From Homalodisca vitripennis (taxonomy: Eukaryota > Arthropoda > Insecta > Hemiptera > Cicadellidae): a stretch of DNA of 64,000 bases. Under the pieces are notes generated by a model, which saw nothing but the letters and a program-made list of their open reading frames with translations, ran no database searches and was not told the DNA's origin. Positions 36,601 to 47,519 of the stretch are shown piece after piece (within the stretch, counting starts at the first letter, position 1; each line of letters begins with the position of its first letter). The position numbers were made by a program, and so were the translations under genes. The stretch is taken from NCBI RefSeq assembly GCF_021130785.1, contig NW_025777425.1, forward strand, positions 62,001-126,000, in the 5' to 3' direction.

Positions 36601-39420
36601 TGAGTCAAGTGTAGCTCCTGTGAGTCAAACACCAGTGCAAGATGATGCTGACAATCAAACCTCTGAGGTAGGTGTGGTTGCTCAGAGTCAAGAAACACCA
36701 ATGCATGTTGAGGCTGAGAATCAAACCTCTGAGTCAAGTTTAGCTCCTGTGAGTCAAACACCAGTGCAAGATGATGCTGACAATCAAACCTCTGAGGTAG
36801 GTGTGGTTGCTCAGAGTCAAGAAACACCAATGCATGTTGAGGCTGAGAATCAAACCTCTGAGTCAAGTGTAGCTCCTGTGAGTCAAACACCAGTGCAAGA
36901 TGATGCTGACAATCAAACCTCTGAGGTAGGTGAGGTTGCTGAGCGTCAAGAAACACCAGTTCATGATGAGGCTGAGAATCAAATCTCTAACTCAAGTGTG
37001 GCTCCTGAGAGTCAAACACCAGTGCAAGATGATGCTGACAATCAAACCTCTGAGGTAGGTGTGGTTGCTCAGAGTCAAGAAACACCAATGCATGTTGAGG
37101 CTGAGAATCAAACCTCTGAGTCAAGTGTAGCTCCTGTGAGTCAAACACCAGTGCAAGATGATGCTGACAATCAAACCTCTGAGGTAGGTGTGGTTGCTCA
37201 GAGTCAAGAAACACCAATGCATGTTGAGGCTGAGAATCAAACCTCTGAGTCAAGTGTAGCTCCTGTGAGTCAAACACCAGTGCAAGATGATGCTGACAAT
37301 CAAACCTCTGAGGTAGGTGTGGTTGCTCAAAGTCATGAAACACCAGTTCATGATGAGGCTGAGAATCAAACCTCTGAGTCAAGTGTAGCTCCTGTGAGTC
37401 AAACACCAGTGCAATATGATGCTGACAATCAAACCTCTGAGGTAGGTGTGGTTGCTCAAAGTCAAGAAACACCAATGCATGTTGAGGCTGAGAATCAAAC
37501 CTCTGAGCCAGGCTTAGCTCCTGTGAGTCAAACACCAGCGCAAGATGATGCTGACAATCAAACCTCTGACGTAGGTGAGGTTGCTCAGAGTGAAGAAACA
37601 CCAATGCAAGATGAAGCAGACGATCAAGCCTCTGATAAAATTGAGACTTCAGATACACCAGAAATTAGACTACACTATAATGTTAAGAATCAAACCTCTG
37701 AACCAGGTATGTCCCCTCAGAGTCAAAGGCCCCCAGAGCATGATGAGACTAAAAATCAAATCTCTGAGCAACGCGTGGTTGCTGAGAGTCATGAAACACC
37801 AATGCATGATGAGGCTGAGAATCAAATCTCTAACTCAAGTGTGGCTCCTGAGAGTCAAACACCAGTGCAAGATGATGCTGACAATCAAACCTCTGAGGTA
37901 GGTGTGGTTGCTCAGAGTCAAGAAACACCAATGCATGTTGAGGCTGAGAATCAAACCTCTGAGTCAAGTGTAGCTCCTGTGAATCAAACACCAGTGCAAG
38001 ACGATTCTGACAATCAAACCTCTGAGGTAGGTGAGGTTGCTCAGAGTCATGAAACACCAATGCATGTTGAGGCTGAGAATCAAACCTCTGAGCCCGGTTT
38101 AGCTCCTGTGAGTCAAACACCAGTGCAAGATGATGCTGACAATCAAACCTTTGAGGTAGGTGAGGTTGCTGAGCGTCAAGAAACACCAATGCATGTTGAG
38201 ACTGAGAATCATACCTCTGAGCCAGGTTTAGCCCCTGAGAATCAAGCAACATCAGTACATAATGAGTCTGAGATTCTAACCTCTGAGCCAGGTGTGGCTG
38301 CTGAGAGTCTAGAAACATCAGTGCATGATGATACTGACAATACAACCTCTCAGTCAGTTGTGACTCCAGAGATTCAAAAAGCAAGATTGCATGATGAAGC
38401 AGACGATCAAGCCTCTGATAAAATTGAGACTTCTGATACACCAGAAATTAGACTACACTATAATGTTAAGAATCAAACCTCTGAACCAGGTATGTCTCCT
38501 CAGAGTCAAAGACCTCCAGAGCATGATGAGGCTAAAATTCAAATCTCTGAGCAACGCGTGGTTGCTGAGAATCATGAAACACCAGTGCATGTTGAGGCTG
38601 AGAATCATATCTCTGAGCCAGGTTTAGCTCCTGAGAGTCAAAACACCAGTGCAAGATGATGCTGGCAACCAAACCTCTGAGGTAGGTGTGGTTGCTGAGA
38701 GTCAAGAAACACCAATGCATGATGAGGCTGAGAATAAAACCTCTGAGCCAGATTTAGCTCCTGAGAGTCAAGAAACACCAGTACAAGATAATGCTGACAA
38801 TCAAGCCTCTGATAAAATTGTGACTTCTGATACACCAGAAATTACACTACACGATAAGGATGAGATTCAAACCTATAAACAAAGTGTGATTTCTGAGACA
38901 CCAGAATCTGTACTTCATGATAAGTTTAAGAACCAAACCTCTGAGCCATGTATGGCCACTGAGAGTAAAAAACAACCAGTGCAAGATGATGCTGACAATC
39001 AAACCACTGAGCCAGGTGTGGCTCCAGTGAGTCCAGAAGCACCAGTACATAAAGAATCTGAGATTCTAACTTCTGAGCCAGGTGTGGCTGCTGAGAGTCA
39101 AGAAACATCAGTGCATGATGATACTGAGAATAAAACCTCTCAATCAGTTGTGACTCCAGAGATTCAAAAAGCAACAGTGCATGATGAAGCAGACGATCAA
39201 GAAACATCAGTACGTGGTGAGGGTGAAAATCAATTCTCTGAGCAAATTGTAACTTCCGATACACCAGAAACAACACTACATGAACAGATTGAGAATCAAA
39301 CCTCTGATAAAAATGTTACTTCTGATATACTCCAAACTACACTACATTATAATGCTAAGAATCAACCCAATGAGCAAAGGCAAATCAAAACTCTTATCAC
39401 TTCTGAAGCGACAATGCAAG
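33628..39420 (+). CDS. Giant acidic, SQ/TP-rich repeat exon
   Basis: The exon opens after ATTACAG at 33627 and stays open upstream of ATG 33731 (SSFEASEPTS, NETDVNAEAEHTSPEMPES). Residues near 33780-33848 form a hydrophobic helix (LLTSLSIVLHAIQLILSPII), the only such segment, which could be membrane-associated. From about 34140 to 38260 the protein is built of 43-residue units rich in Glu, Asp, Gln, Ser and Thr, with no Lys or Cys, and it is probably disordered. Each unit has two SQ motifs (QSQETP or ERQETP, then VSQTP or ESQTP) and two TP sites. The reading frame is broken by +4 bases near 34209, TAG at 34264-34266, +1 near 34770, +1 near 35046 and +1 near 38641. Frame 2 moves to 0, 1, 2 and 0 across these. 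The exon ends at AAG|GTAATT (39420/39421). Confidence 0.6.
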
Positions 39421-42163
39421 GTAATTTAGAAAATAAAAAAAAATCACTACAGTATATAAATCATTATATACTAGCGAGACCAATTTTTACCTTATTTTAA
39501 ATTTGACTATTAACTCTTCCAAAAGAATTTGCTACACCTACGTTTGGGTCTCTTCATAATCCAGTATCAGAACCTTCTGATACTCTTAAGAATCAAAAAC
39601 TGAATCCCGCCTGGTATGACTTTAAATGTATAAACTTCTCTTCTATCTCTAATTTTTCAGTATGTGCTTTAAGGCCAACATCTGATACTATAATCTCTAA
39701 ACCAATTTTATCTCTCCATCCTCCAATCTTAAAATCTTGTCCAACAACTATGATTCTAACTATTTCTATTTAAATAGTATCTCTAATTCCTATTCCTTCT
39801 TTGCGCTTATGCTAACCGAGAAATCTCCAGAAACTATTTTAAACCCAGTTATCGGAATATAAATTCTGTCAGTTTAATGACATCTACCTGACCCCAGGTA
39901 AGCGCTATTTGTGTGGTTAATTCCATTAATATAACAGCAATAATAACGATAGTTTCTAGTAATCCAATAACATTTAAATGGTAAGCAACTAACTATTCTA
40001 AAAAAATCATGTTCTGTGTTGTGTTGTGTTTTATAGATTATCTATGCCATACATAGATTTCTGTAATTTTAACTTTGTTTTAATCAGATCATTTATTTAA
40101 AATACCAACACAGCATGATAAATGTGTTACAATAAAATATGTTAATGGTTAATAATAATTTACGTATTACAATGTTTTTATTTATTCTCCAACCTGCATG
40201 TTTTTAATGGAGGTATAAAAAACGAGTGTTATTTTCGATACCGGTGTTTATATTTAGATATCTTAGTATCCCCGGCTTTGTCCCTTCAAAAACTTTTGTT
40301 TGAGTATTACTCGATGAGTTTTTCCTTTAAATCTTTTGAGCCTTCCCACTAAACGTTGGAGACGCCAGTAATTTTTTACACATAAAATTCCCTTTTATTA
40401 TTCTTGCTAAATGGCATTTGACAGTTTCCAAAAGTTAATTAGGGAGAAGCTTTGGACTACTAGTTATTGTCGTGAAATGTATAATTTAATCATTGTACCA
40501 CGCAAATCAGCTTATATTACTGTGATATTAAGAAACTGAAGCTTACAAAATGCTGGATCTAACTTTCACAATATATGCTACCCAATGTGACGTCAATAAC
40601 TGTCAAAACTACAGTAGGTACACTTCACGTGTCGATCTTGCAGATATAATATTGAAACAATAACAGTTTTGTTAGTTTCGTTTTTATAAACTGTGAGTAA
40701 AATACAATACTTAATAATTAAATGTATGTATTAACAAGAGTTATATAGTGATATAATTTGGAAAAGTAAAAGACATACATTGTTTATTGATTTTTGTTTT
40801 TTCTTGTTAGAGGACAGAATGTACGTCGATCCTGCAGAGTACATTTTCAGCCACAGAGAACTACACGATTGCATCCTTACTGTAGGCAAAGCTGGATACA
40901 AACTTGTAAGTATATAATGTAAGAATTTCATCATGCTTTTCTTAAGAAAAACTTTACAGTTAATTTTTAGTCCCACACAAATCTTACTTTTTATAAACAT
41001 TCCTAGCTCACCGGAATCAGGAATCCTACTTTCTAACCTCTGTAATCCGGCGCTTAATACAAATCAACAACGATCCTAATTCTAATAAAAATAAATACTC
41101 ACTCATAATTCAACGTGGTTTATACCGTTTCATAAAGATGCGTTAAAAATTAAAGCGATATTCGTGATGCTACATAGATAGATTACATTTACACACTGCA
41201 ATAGATTATAAATCTAGCTAAAAATAATCATAGAAATGGTTCAACATAATCATAAAATTTTAAATACGTGGAAAATTATTTAAGAAAAAACTTAGTTTAT
41301 ATACCATCATTTTGTTCCATATAATATGGAACAGACACAATACAATATTATAATATGCATAACACATGAGCAAACTATTTTTGTATGTTTTAGTATTACG
41401 TAACAAGGCATTATAATTATTAAGAACTATGTCAAATAACACTATCCATAATATGCCAAATTAAATCACTTAACTCCAATTGAAAGTTGATTATCAGTTT
41501 TTACATGTTGCAAAGGTGTGATAACTCTTTATTTTACAGGAAAAAATAAGTGCAGTGAAATGTCATCTTAAAGCCTCGAGTTCAGTGTTAAGAGACCTTT
41601 TGACAGATTCTACCACTGAGGTATCCATCAGCCAAGTCAGCCCTGAAGTCTTCAAGCTGCTATTGTCGTGAGAATTGATTAAACTTAGCTAATTCGTGTT
41701 ATTAATATCACATTATTAGTTATTTTATTTTATGTTAAACTAGCTGTTACCCGCGGCTTTGCACGCAATATTTAGAGCCGGTCCTTATATTACTTAGTAA
41801 AAGTAATTATGATGTAATATGATGGGAGTCCTATACAAATTTTAAAACGTAAGTATGCATACATCAGGTAGATATTATTAAAGTTTATAGTAAATAGTAT
41901 CAGAGTTTAACTTAATTATTATATCATGTTTGGCACGTGTAGTAGCATTTCTGGTTCTAATTAATTATATACATAAAACGCCACAGCTGAACCTGGCTTG
42001 TCATCCCGATCAAGAAAACACAAATCTCGGATCACATAGGTCTCGGAAACCTACTTCGGTCAAAAAGCGTACATTTCCAGTCCTTGTCATATATTTCAGG
42101 TTTAAGATATTTCCAGTACCATAGTAGAGTTTGCCTTGTTGTTCTGACGAAGAATATATATAT

Positions 42164-42220
<57 letters not shown>

Positions 42221-45200
42221 CCGAGATGCCTACTTCAGATCGTTTAAATTCACTTACCTACTATTTCACAGTTGAGCTTGCCATATTGCCTCGATCAAAA
42301 TACTATATACGTTCGATTATCTAGTTGTCGGAAATCTATTTTGGTCCAAATCGTGTTGTCGTAGTTAAGTTTGCCTTGTCCTGATGAAGAAAATACACAC
42401 ATAAGTAGGACTGAAAAGCCTATTACGACCTAGGGGGAAGTCCTACCTATTTATGTACTTTCGGTTTAAGAGGAAAATCCTTATTAAGGTTATGCAACAT
42501 TCCAAAATAATCATTATTGAAGTTTTGCGTTACACTTGTTTTTTGGACTGTAGCCAGGGAAAGAATGAATCGTTGAGGCATGTTAGTATTCATTTCTCTG
42601 TTTTTCCATAAGCCATTGTTAAAATGTAATATCATAATGTCAAGGAAGCCCACCAGTTTAAAGTAACTTACGTGAAAACATTCATAACTTTGTTCATTAA
42701 GTTTAGTTTTATAATAGTATTTAATGCATTAGATCAGTGGTTCCCAACCTTTTGTGTTTGGCGACCCACTTCCAAATGTTTTTTCACATTCGCGACCCAT
42801 CCCTCTCCCGTTATTTTATATATACATATGTATATTATGTATATATAACATTAAAATAAAATACACATGATTTATATTTATATACGTGTATAGAAAAAAA
42901 TGTAAATAAATATGTACACAGCTTAGTATTGAAAACATAGAAAGAGTTTATTGGTTATTCAAGATTACAAATAATTTTTCTATAATACTAGTGTGACTTC
43001 TGGCATTGTTTTGACTGAACAAGTAATTCAATGTCAGGATTAACAGTAGATATTTTGAGGCGTAAATCACTTTCAACGTCCACCAGTCTGTTTCTATACT
43101 TATTCTTAATGTGAACCAAGGTTGAAAAGGCACGCTCACAAAGATATGTTGTCGAAAAAACCATTAGGAATCTCATTGAAAATTTTGACATCTTGAGAGT
43201 AGGATACTCGGAGAAAAAAGCAAAATTGGGAACACTGGAAGTAAGAAGAGCAAGAAGGAAGCTAAGAATTGAAAAAGAACAAAAAGACAAGGAAAGAGAA
43301 GGTGTTATGCTGCTGGTTAGATATGCTAAATTAAAATTTTAAACAATTTTAATGTAAATATTATTATTAAAAAAAACTTTGACAGCGATTTTCCGAAACC
43401 TGTGTTGCACATTACCGTCAAAACTCAAAAACTATTTGTGCTTCAGCTACAAAGTTTTTACGAGTTACTCAGGACACATATAGCTGCAATGTGAACTACA
43501 ATCATAAGGGTGAGTAACGACATTTTATTGTGTACTGAGCTTCCACCCTCCTAGAAATACGTGGCGTTGGCCGCGGACGCGGATGCGTGTCTGGTAGTTT
43601 GACGGGATTCGAGACGTTCATACTATGGATGGACGGACGCGACGCCACAACAGTGTGACATGGCCTTACGAGTGACAGTCACGCCGCGACCCACCTTAAA
43701 TCCGCCCGCGACCCACTAGTGGGTCGCGACCCACCGTTTGGGAAAACGCTGCATTAGATGATTTTACTTCGTCACTGGCGCAATCTGGAGTAAAAATTGA
43801 TATATTAACTTCATATTTACTATCTAATCTGTATTATGATCAATCACTGTTTACTTAATATTTCATCATATTTAAATGTAAACAGATGTTTCAGCCAATT
43901 TTTGGACATAAAACTGAAGGTTAAACAGCTGTTTAGTGCCAGTTTAATTTGGATTATGAAACGTAAAAACTACATTTTTTTAATTTAAAAATTTTCAAGG
44001 TAACTTTTCTTACATTTTGCTTAATAAAAACCTTCCATGGATTTCAATGAACATTTTAGAAAAGGAATTAACCGAATTGGTCCAGTCGTTCCCGTGATTA
44101 GCGATTAATAACGCATTTTGTGATTCATTTTTATTTATAAGATTAGACGATGGAAGATTTGGATGGGTATAACATGACTGAGATTTGCAAAATAGAAAGA
44201 TTGCGTTTGAGAATCTAGAATCAGGTTCGGTTCTCAGATGCATTAATTACCTTGTATATTTTACAATGAAGGGCACACAGTAGATGTTTCTCTTCAGTGT
44301 CTGCGGACTGTGTACGGAATGTACATTTCAGTTTTGTGTGCGCTATGCGTTTAAACTTGGCTCTGTTTTAGTTAACTTCTTCAGCACGTCACCTATTGTT
44401 CATATAAAAACACTTTTTATTATTTGTTTATTTAATTAAATCTGTTAACTTATATATTAAATTCTATTCATCCACATCTGAGGACTTTATACAATCTATT
44501 ACAGTATCCTAGAAAGTTTTCTAAAATCTGTCTCTCCAAAACTCAATTTTCACACGGCACTGAAAACCTTATGATTTTCAATTATATCCGGAATATGTAA
44601 TTGAATTGAATTACAGCAACAGATTTCAAATATCTGTTTTATCTTCAGCTAACACCTTGTCTCAAGTTTCATGTTAACTAGGAGGGTGTTGGTGTAAGAA
44701 GGTTAAGGGACATATACGTAAGATTAAATTTGAGGCATGAAGGCATGTGAACACAGAATGGTGAAACTGTGAATGTTGAAACTGATCCTTTCCCAATATC
44801 CAGGGATAGGACAGGGTGAATAAAATATCATTTTAGGCAATACGATGAGGTCGATAGTTTCGTTACTCCAGCAGCAAATAAATTTCCCCCAGAAAGGTTG
44901 TATTACGTTGAATATTAGGGGTTATTTTAATTCTTTAATTTTAAATATAGAATTAAAATCAAACCAAATTATTAAAATGGTTAACTAAAGTGGTGTGTTC
45001 CAGTTATGTGTATGGGGGGAAATTGCCGACTTTGGATCAAGACACGGCGGCGCAATTGGCTTTGGCTGCTAACTTCTTCAATATTCGACCCTTGGTGACC
45101 AAAGCCTGCAAACGGATACTGCTGAGCAGTCCAGAAAGTGTTTTCCCAGCATTGTGGTGTGTCGCTTATGGCTTACCTTGCCAATCGTTCGAGCGTCATA

Positions 45201-47417
45201 TAATCAATGTAATTAAGACTTTTAATACACCGAAAATTATTTTTAAGAAATCGTGTATATCAGAACTAATGATACTTGATATCAGAACTAAAGATCGTTG
45301 ACATTCGTTCGATGAATGTTTGCTGTTGGAGTAGTATTAATTGGTGATTCACTTATAGATTGTTACAATATTCTTTAAGTAGAGAAACAATAAAAAAGTT
45401 TCTAAATCTTCTTTCCAGATAGTCCAAGAGGAAACACAAGCAATATTGATGTCTAAACAGTTTATGGACCTAGATGTAAAGTGTTTGGAATTCATCGTTC
45501 GACAGGAAAGATTGTCCGTGACAGAGTTTGAGCTATGGAAAGCTCTCATCCAATGGGCGCAGCATAAAAAAGGTGCTTATTTTAAAACGGTCTTATTAGT
45601 TAACTTTCTTGTGTTTGTTAGTTTTGTAAAATATACATTTTTATTTATTTTTTTTTTTTTTGTAAAGGATCAAAGTTTGTTTCATCTCCAAAAGGAATTC
45701 TGCATTATTTAATTCCTGATAATGCAGTATATATTATCAATTTTCAGTCCTATAAGACTTAGCAACAGTCTATAATGACGCCAATCTTTATTTTAGCCCT
45801 ACAATAAGGAAGTAAAACACTTACGGACTTACTTTTTAAAGATAAAATAAAGTATATACAAACGTCTTTTATATTTTAATTGGTTATGAAGAAAAACATT
45901 CCAAACTTGTTTGTACTGTATCGTTTGAATATTCAAAATGTACACAGTTTATTGTATTATTCAATACTAAAAGAGTACATCACACTTTACGAGAATAAGT
46001 AACAAGCATTGTAAAGCATATATACACATACCTTTAAAATATTTATCATCTCCCACATGAACAACAAAAATATAACAGCGTAAAAGTTATTGAAATTTTT
46101 CTGGAGTCAAATTTAAGGTTGTTGCAGTAGATCTTAAGTTCAAAACATGACATTTAAAACAAGTGATTAACCTAGTCAATATCAGATTTTACTCAAACGT
46201 TATTGCCAAGTTAAAGAGGTTGTTGGTTGAGGAATTTTCTAAGAGTAACTATGGAAATTTTAAATTGACCATCACAGGCTGAGCTAAACCTTTCAAAATT
46301 ATTTAACTTCTTCAAATCATGCAAACCCTGATCTGGATCAGATCTTAGAATTTATGTGAGAAACGCCTGTTTTGTAGGATTTGTCAGTAGACCCTAACTT
46401 TAAAGCTGAAAACGATGTCATTGGTTGAATAAGTTACAACGGCTAGAATAAAATATATTTTTAAGAAAAGGTTGTTCAAAAGAATTTAGTAGGGATCAGC
46501 CATAGCCCGAAACCATGAATCATTTAGTAAAAACTGGTTTTTCACATTAAAAGTTGTACTATAAGATCAATGGCGAAATTACTTCGCTACCTTAAATAGT
46601 TCTAAATAGTCAATTACTTTCTAATTCAAGTTACCTGTTTCCAGCCTTTGCCGAATCAGATAAAACTCTACGAGAACTTCTGCAGACAGTCATGCCAGAT
46701 GTTCGCCTTGCCACTTTTGATGTATATGATATCGTTAAGGAAGTGACACCATACATGATCCTCACTTCGGACGAAGTTATTGAATTGCTGACTTTCATTT
46801 GCAGTAATCAACCCATGAAGTCTCGTTTGCTGTGCAGTATCCGGGAAACAAGAAATGTATCTAAATCACGCCAAAGTAATTTGAACGATGTTGTACATGT
46901 GCACAGTAGATACTACGTATTTAAAAGTAACCCAGTAATCTTGGGCTACAGAGTCTTAAAACTACCAGAATATCACGCAAGATCCAGTTTCATGCTAGAC
47001 ACTAATCAGGAAGTTCAGATTGATATGTTCGCAGTACAGAACAGGTCGATTATGAGTTTGGGTAAAAGAATGACCTACGAACTTATCTGTAATATAACTG
47101 TAGACACATTAAAGGACAACTCATGTAAAAGGACTTGTCATATTATTATGAGAGGGAAGGCAATTGGAGGCAGATTCAGTTCCTATTCTATAAGGTTGGA
47201 TAATGGAGGGCCACTGATACTGAAACCTTGTTACAAATACAAATTTACTCTGGAATTCAATTCCCCTCACCCTGTCTACAGACTGGTAGATTCTCAATTC
47301 AGAGACGTAACACTGACAAAAATCAATCACACCATTCAATCCAGTTGTATTAGAGTCCGACACAATACCTCACTACATGTTCGTAAAATTGGTTGCTTTC
47401 TAAGAATGCAAAATTGA
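33628..47417 (+). CDS. Host gene model: acidic-repeat BTB-BACK protein (6 exons, 5' end missing)
   Basis: Joining 33628-39420, 40811-40905, 41540-41667, 45004-45208, 45419-45572 and 46645-47417 gives compatible phases at every junction and GT-AG introns throughout. The product would be about 1,900 residues of acidic repeat sequence followed by about 450 residues with a BTB fold, a BACK domain and a divergent PHR-like C-terminus. BTB-BACK proteins typically act as substrate adaptors for Cullin-3 ubiquitin ligases, and this is the likely role of the C-terminal part. The first exon shown starts at a splice acceptor, so at least one upstream exon is missing. The link between repeat exon and BTB exon rests on phase-matched splice sites only. 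An alternative is that the BTB gene starts at ATG 40819 and the repeat exon belongs to another transcript. Four frameshifts and a stop in the repeat array must be errors or lesions. Confidence 0.6.
34140..38260 (+). repeat. 129-bp tandem array, about 31 units of two types
   Basis: Period 129 bp (43 codons), checked by spacing of the GTGCAAGATGATGCTGAC block. Type A carries VGVVAQSQETPMHVEAENQT and SSVAPVSQTP. Type B carries VGEVAERQETPVHDEAENQI and SSVAPESQTP. In 35120-36300 A and B often alternate (258-bp higher-order repeat); in 36330-36900 type A runs alone. Neighbouring units are nearly identical, so the array is young or kept homogeneous. A separate block (ASDKIETSDTPEIRLHYNVK onward) occurs three times, at 33995, 37625 and 38410. 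Because the period is a multiple of three, other frames on both strands also stay open for long stretches; they are shadows. Confidence 0.92.
39421..40810. other. Intron 1 (repeat exon to BTB exon), inferred
   Basis: Donor GTAATT at 39421, acceptor TTCTTGTTAG ending at 40810. The repeat frame runs on to a stop at 39500 without resembling the repeat protein after about 39420, which fits read-through into an intron. No repeat or gene was recognised inside. Confidence 0.5.
40811..40905 (+). CDS. BTB protein, exon 2 (start of the BTB domain)
   Basis: Reads, after a phase-1 join, EDRMYVDPAEYIFSHREL followed by HDCILTVGKAGYKL. The block LHDCILTVG matches the first strand of BTB domains (DVTFVVG-like). 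Donor GTAAGT at 40906 is a strong consensus. An ATG at 40819 could serve as a start if the exon is first in some transcripts. Confidence 0.75.
41540..41667 (+). CDS. BTB protein, exon 3 (BTB core)
   Basis: Acceptor TATTTTACAG, donor GTGAGA at 41668, phase 0 in and phase 2 out. The translation EKISAVKCHLKASSSVLRDL, then TEVSISQVSPEVFKLLLS, matches the BTB pattern (x-HKxVLxxxSxVFxxM ... I-x-DVxPxxFxxLLxYIYT). The usual HK reads KCHLKASS, so the domain is recognisable but diverged. Confidence 0.82.
42154..42218. repeat. (TA)n microsatellite
   Basis: About 30 AT/TA units with one interrupting C near 42166, inside the R2 repeat. Confidence 0.95.
42735..43751 (-). mobile_element. Short hAT element, 1017 bp, with 8-bp TSD
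   Basis: Target duplication CATTAGAT at 42727-42734 and 43752-43759; the R2 copy at 4880 has it once. Ends start CAGTGGTTCCCAACC on the left and CAGCGTTTTCCCAAAC when reversed on the right, with CGACCCAC repeated just inside both. The element is an internal-deletion derivative that keeps only the last part of its transposase gene, on the minus strand. Confidence 0.93.
42988..43290 (-). pseudogene. C-terminal hAT transposase remnant (dimerisation domain)
   Basis: About 100 residues on the minus strand containing STTYLCERAFSTLVHIKNKY, then RNRLVDVESDLRLKIS and PDIELLVQSKQCQKSH. This is the C-terminal hAT dimerisation motif with the ending typical of the ZBED5/SCAND3-like group. The catalytic core is deleted, so it cannot act as a transposase. 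It differs from the hAT at 22326. Confidence 0.85.
45004..45208 (+). CDS. BTB protein, exon 4 (end of BTB, start of BACK)
   Basis: Reads YVYGGKLPTLDQDTAAQLAL, AANFFNIRPLVTKACKRILL, SPESVFPALWCVAYGLPCQS, FERHIIN. YVYGG is the usual last BTB strand, followed by the alpha-helical pair with the L-AANFF-L-LV--C pattern. FPALWCVAYGLPC begins the BACK helices. Phase 2 in, phase 0 out; donor GTAATT at 45209. Confidence 0.88.
45419..45572 (+). CDS. BTB protein, exon 5 (BACK domain)
   Basis: Acceptor TCTTTCCAG ends at 45418. The translation IVQEETQAILMSKQFMDLDV, KCLEFIVRQERLSVTEFELW, KALIQWAQHKK is a clear BACK domain (F-x-L-x-xxxLxxILxxDxLxVxEExVfxAxxxWxxh). Donor AAG|GTGCTT at 45573, phase 1 out. 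Confidence 0.9.
45573..46644. other. Intron 5
   Basis: AT-rich sequence between phase-matched exons. No repeat family or gene recognised. Acceptor CTGTTTCCAG ends at 46644. Confidence 0.8.
46645..47417 (+). CDS. BTB protein, last exon (BACK end and PHR-like C-terminus)
   Basis: The exon continues the BACK domain (FAESDKTLRELLQTVMPDVR, LLTSDEV-like ILTSDEVIELLTFI) and then about 165 residues from VHVHSRYYVF to the stop TGA at 47415. The tail contains AVQNRSIMSLGKRMTYELIC, GRFSSYSIRLDNGGPLILKP, CYKYKFTLEF and ends KIGCFLRMQN. Its beta-rich pattern and the position after BTB-BACK suggest a PHR domain as in the BTBD1/2/3/6 group. The sequence is diverged and I would not assign it without a profile search. 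The ORF has no lesion here. Confidence 0.85.
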
Positions 47418-47513
47418 GGTTTTCTCATATATCATTCCTTGCATTTTTATTGATTTAAAGCTATAATAGTGATTTCCATATATTAAACTTTGAAATTGAT
47501 TAATTTTTGTCCA

Positions 47514-47519
47514 AATAAA
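47514..47519 (+). promoter_or_regulatory. Polyadenylation signal AATAAA
   Basis: A canonical AATAAA lies 97 bases after the stop codon of the BTB gene, a normal distance for the 3' end. Confidence 0.6.

Larger units (their letters stand above)
41737..44145 (+). repeat. R2 interspersed repeat interrupted by a hAT element
   Basis: Starts AAACTAGCTGTTACCCGCGG and ends GTGATTAGCGATTAATAACG...TTATTTATAAGATTA. Internal sub-repeats (CCTACTTCGGTCAAAAAGCG; AGATATTTCCAGTACCATAG) are like those at 30780-32902. Removing 42735-43759 restores the sequence seen at 4600-5265. Confidence 0.75.
41668..45003. other. Intron 3, filled with transposons
   Basis: Between phase-matched exons (TC|T gives Ser). It holds an R2 copy (41737-44145) that contains a hAT element (42735-43751) and a TA microsatellite. 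44150-45003 is AT-rich with nothing recognised. Acceptor TGTGTTCCAG ends at 45003. Confidence 0.75.

Noticed and set aside
35181..38441. Long open frames on the minus strand of the 129-bp array (up to 247 codons)
   Set aside because: The period is a multiple of three, so any frame without a stop in one unit stays open. The plus-strand frame alone continues into non-repetitive flanks and ends at a phase-matched splice site.
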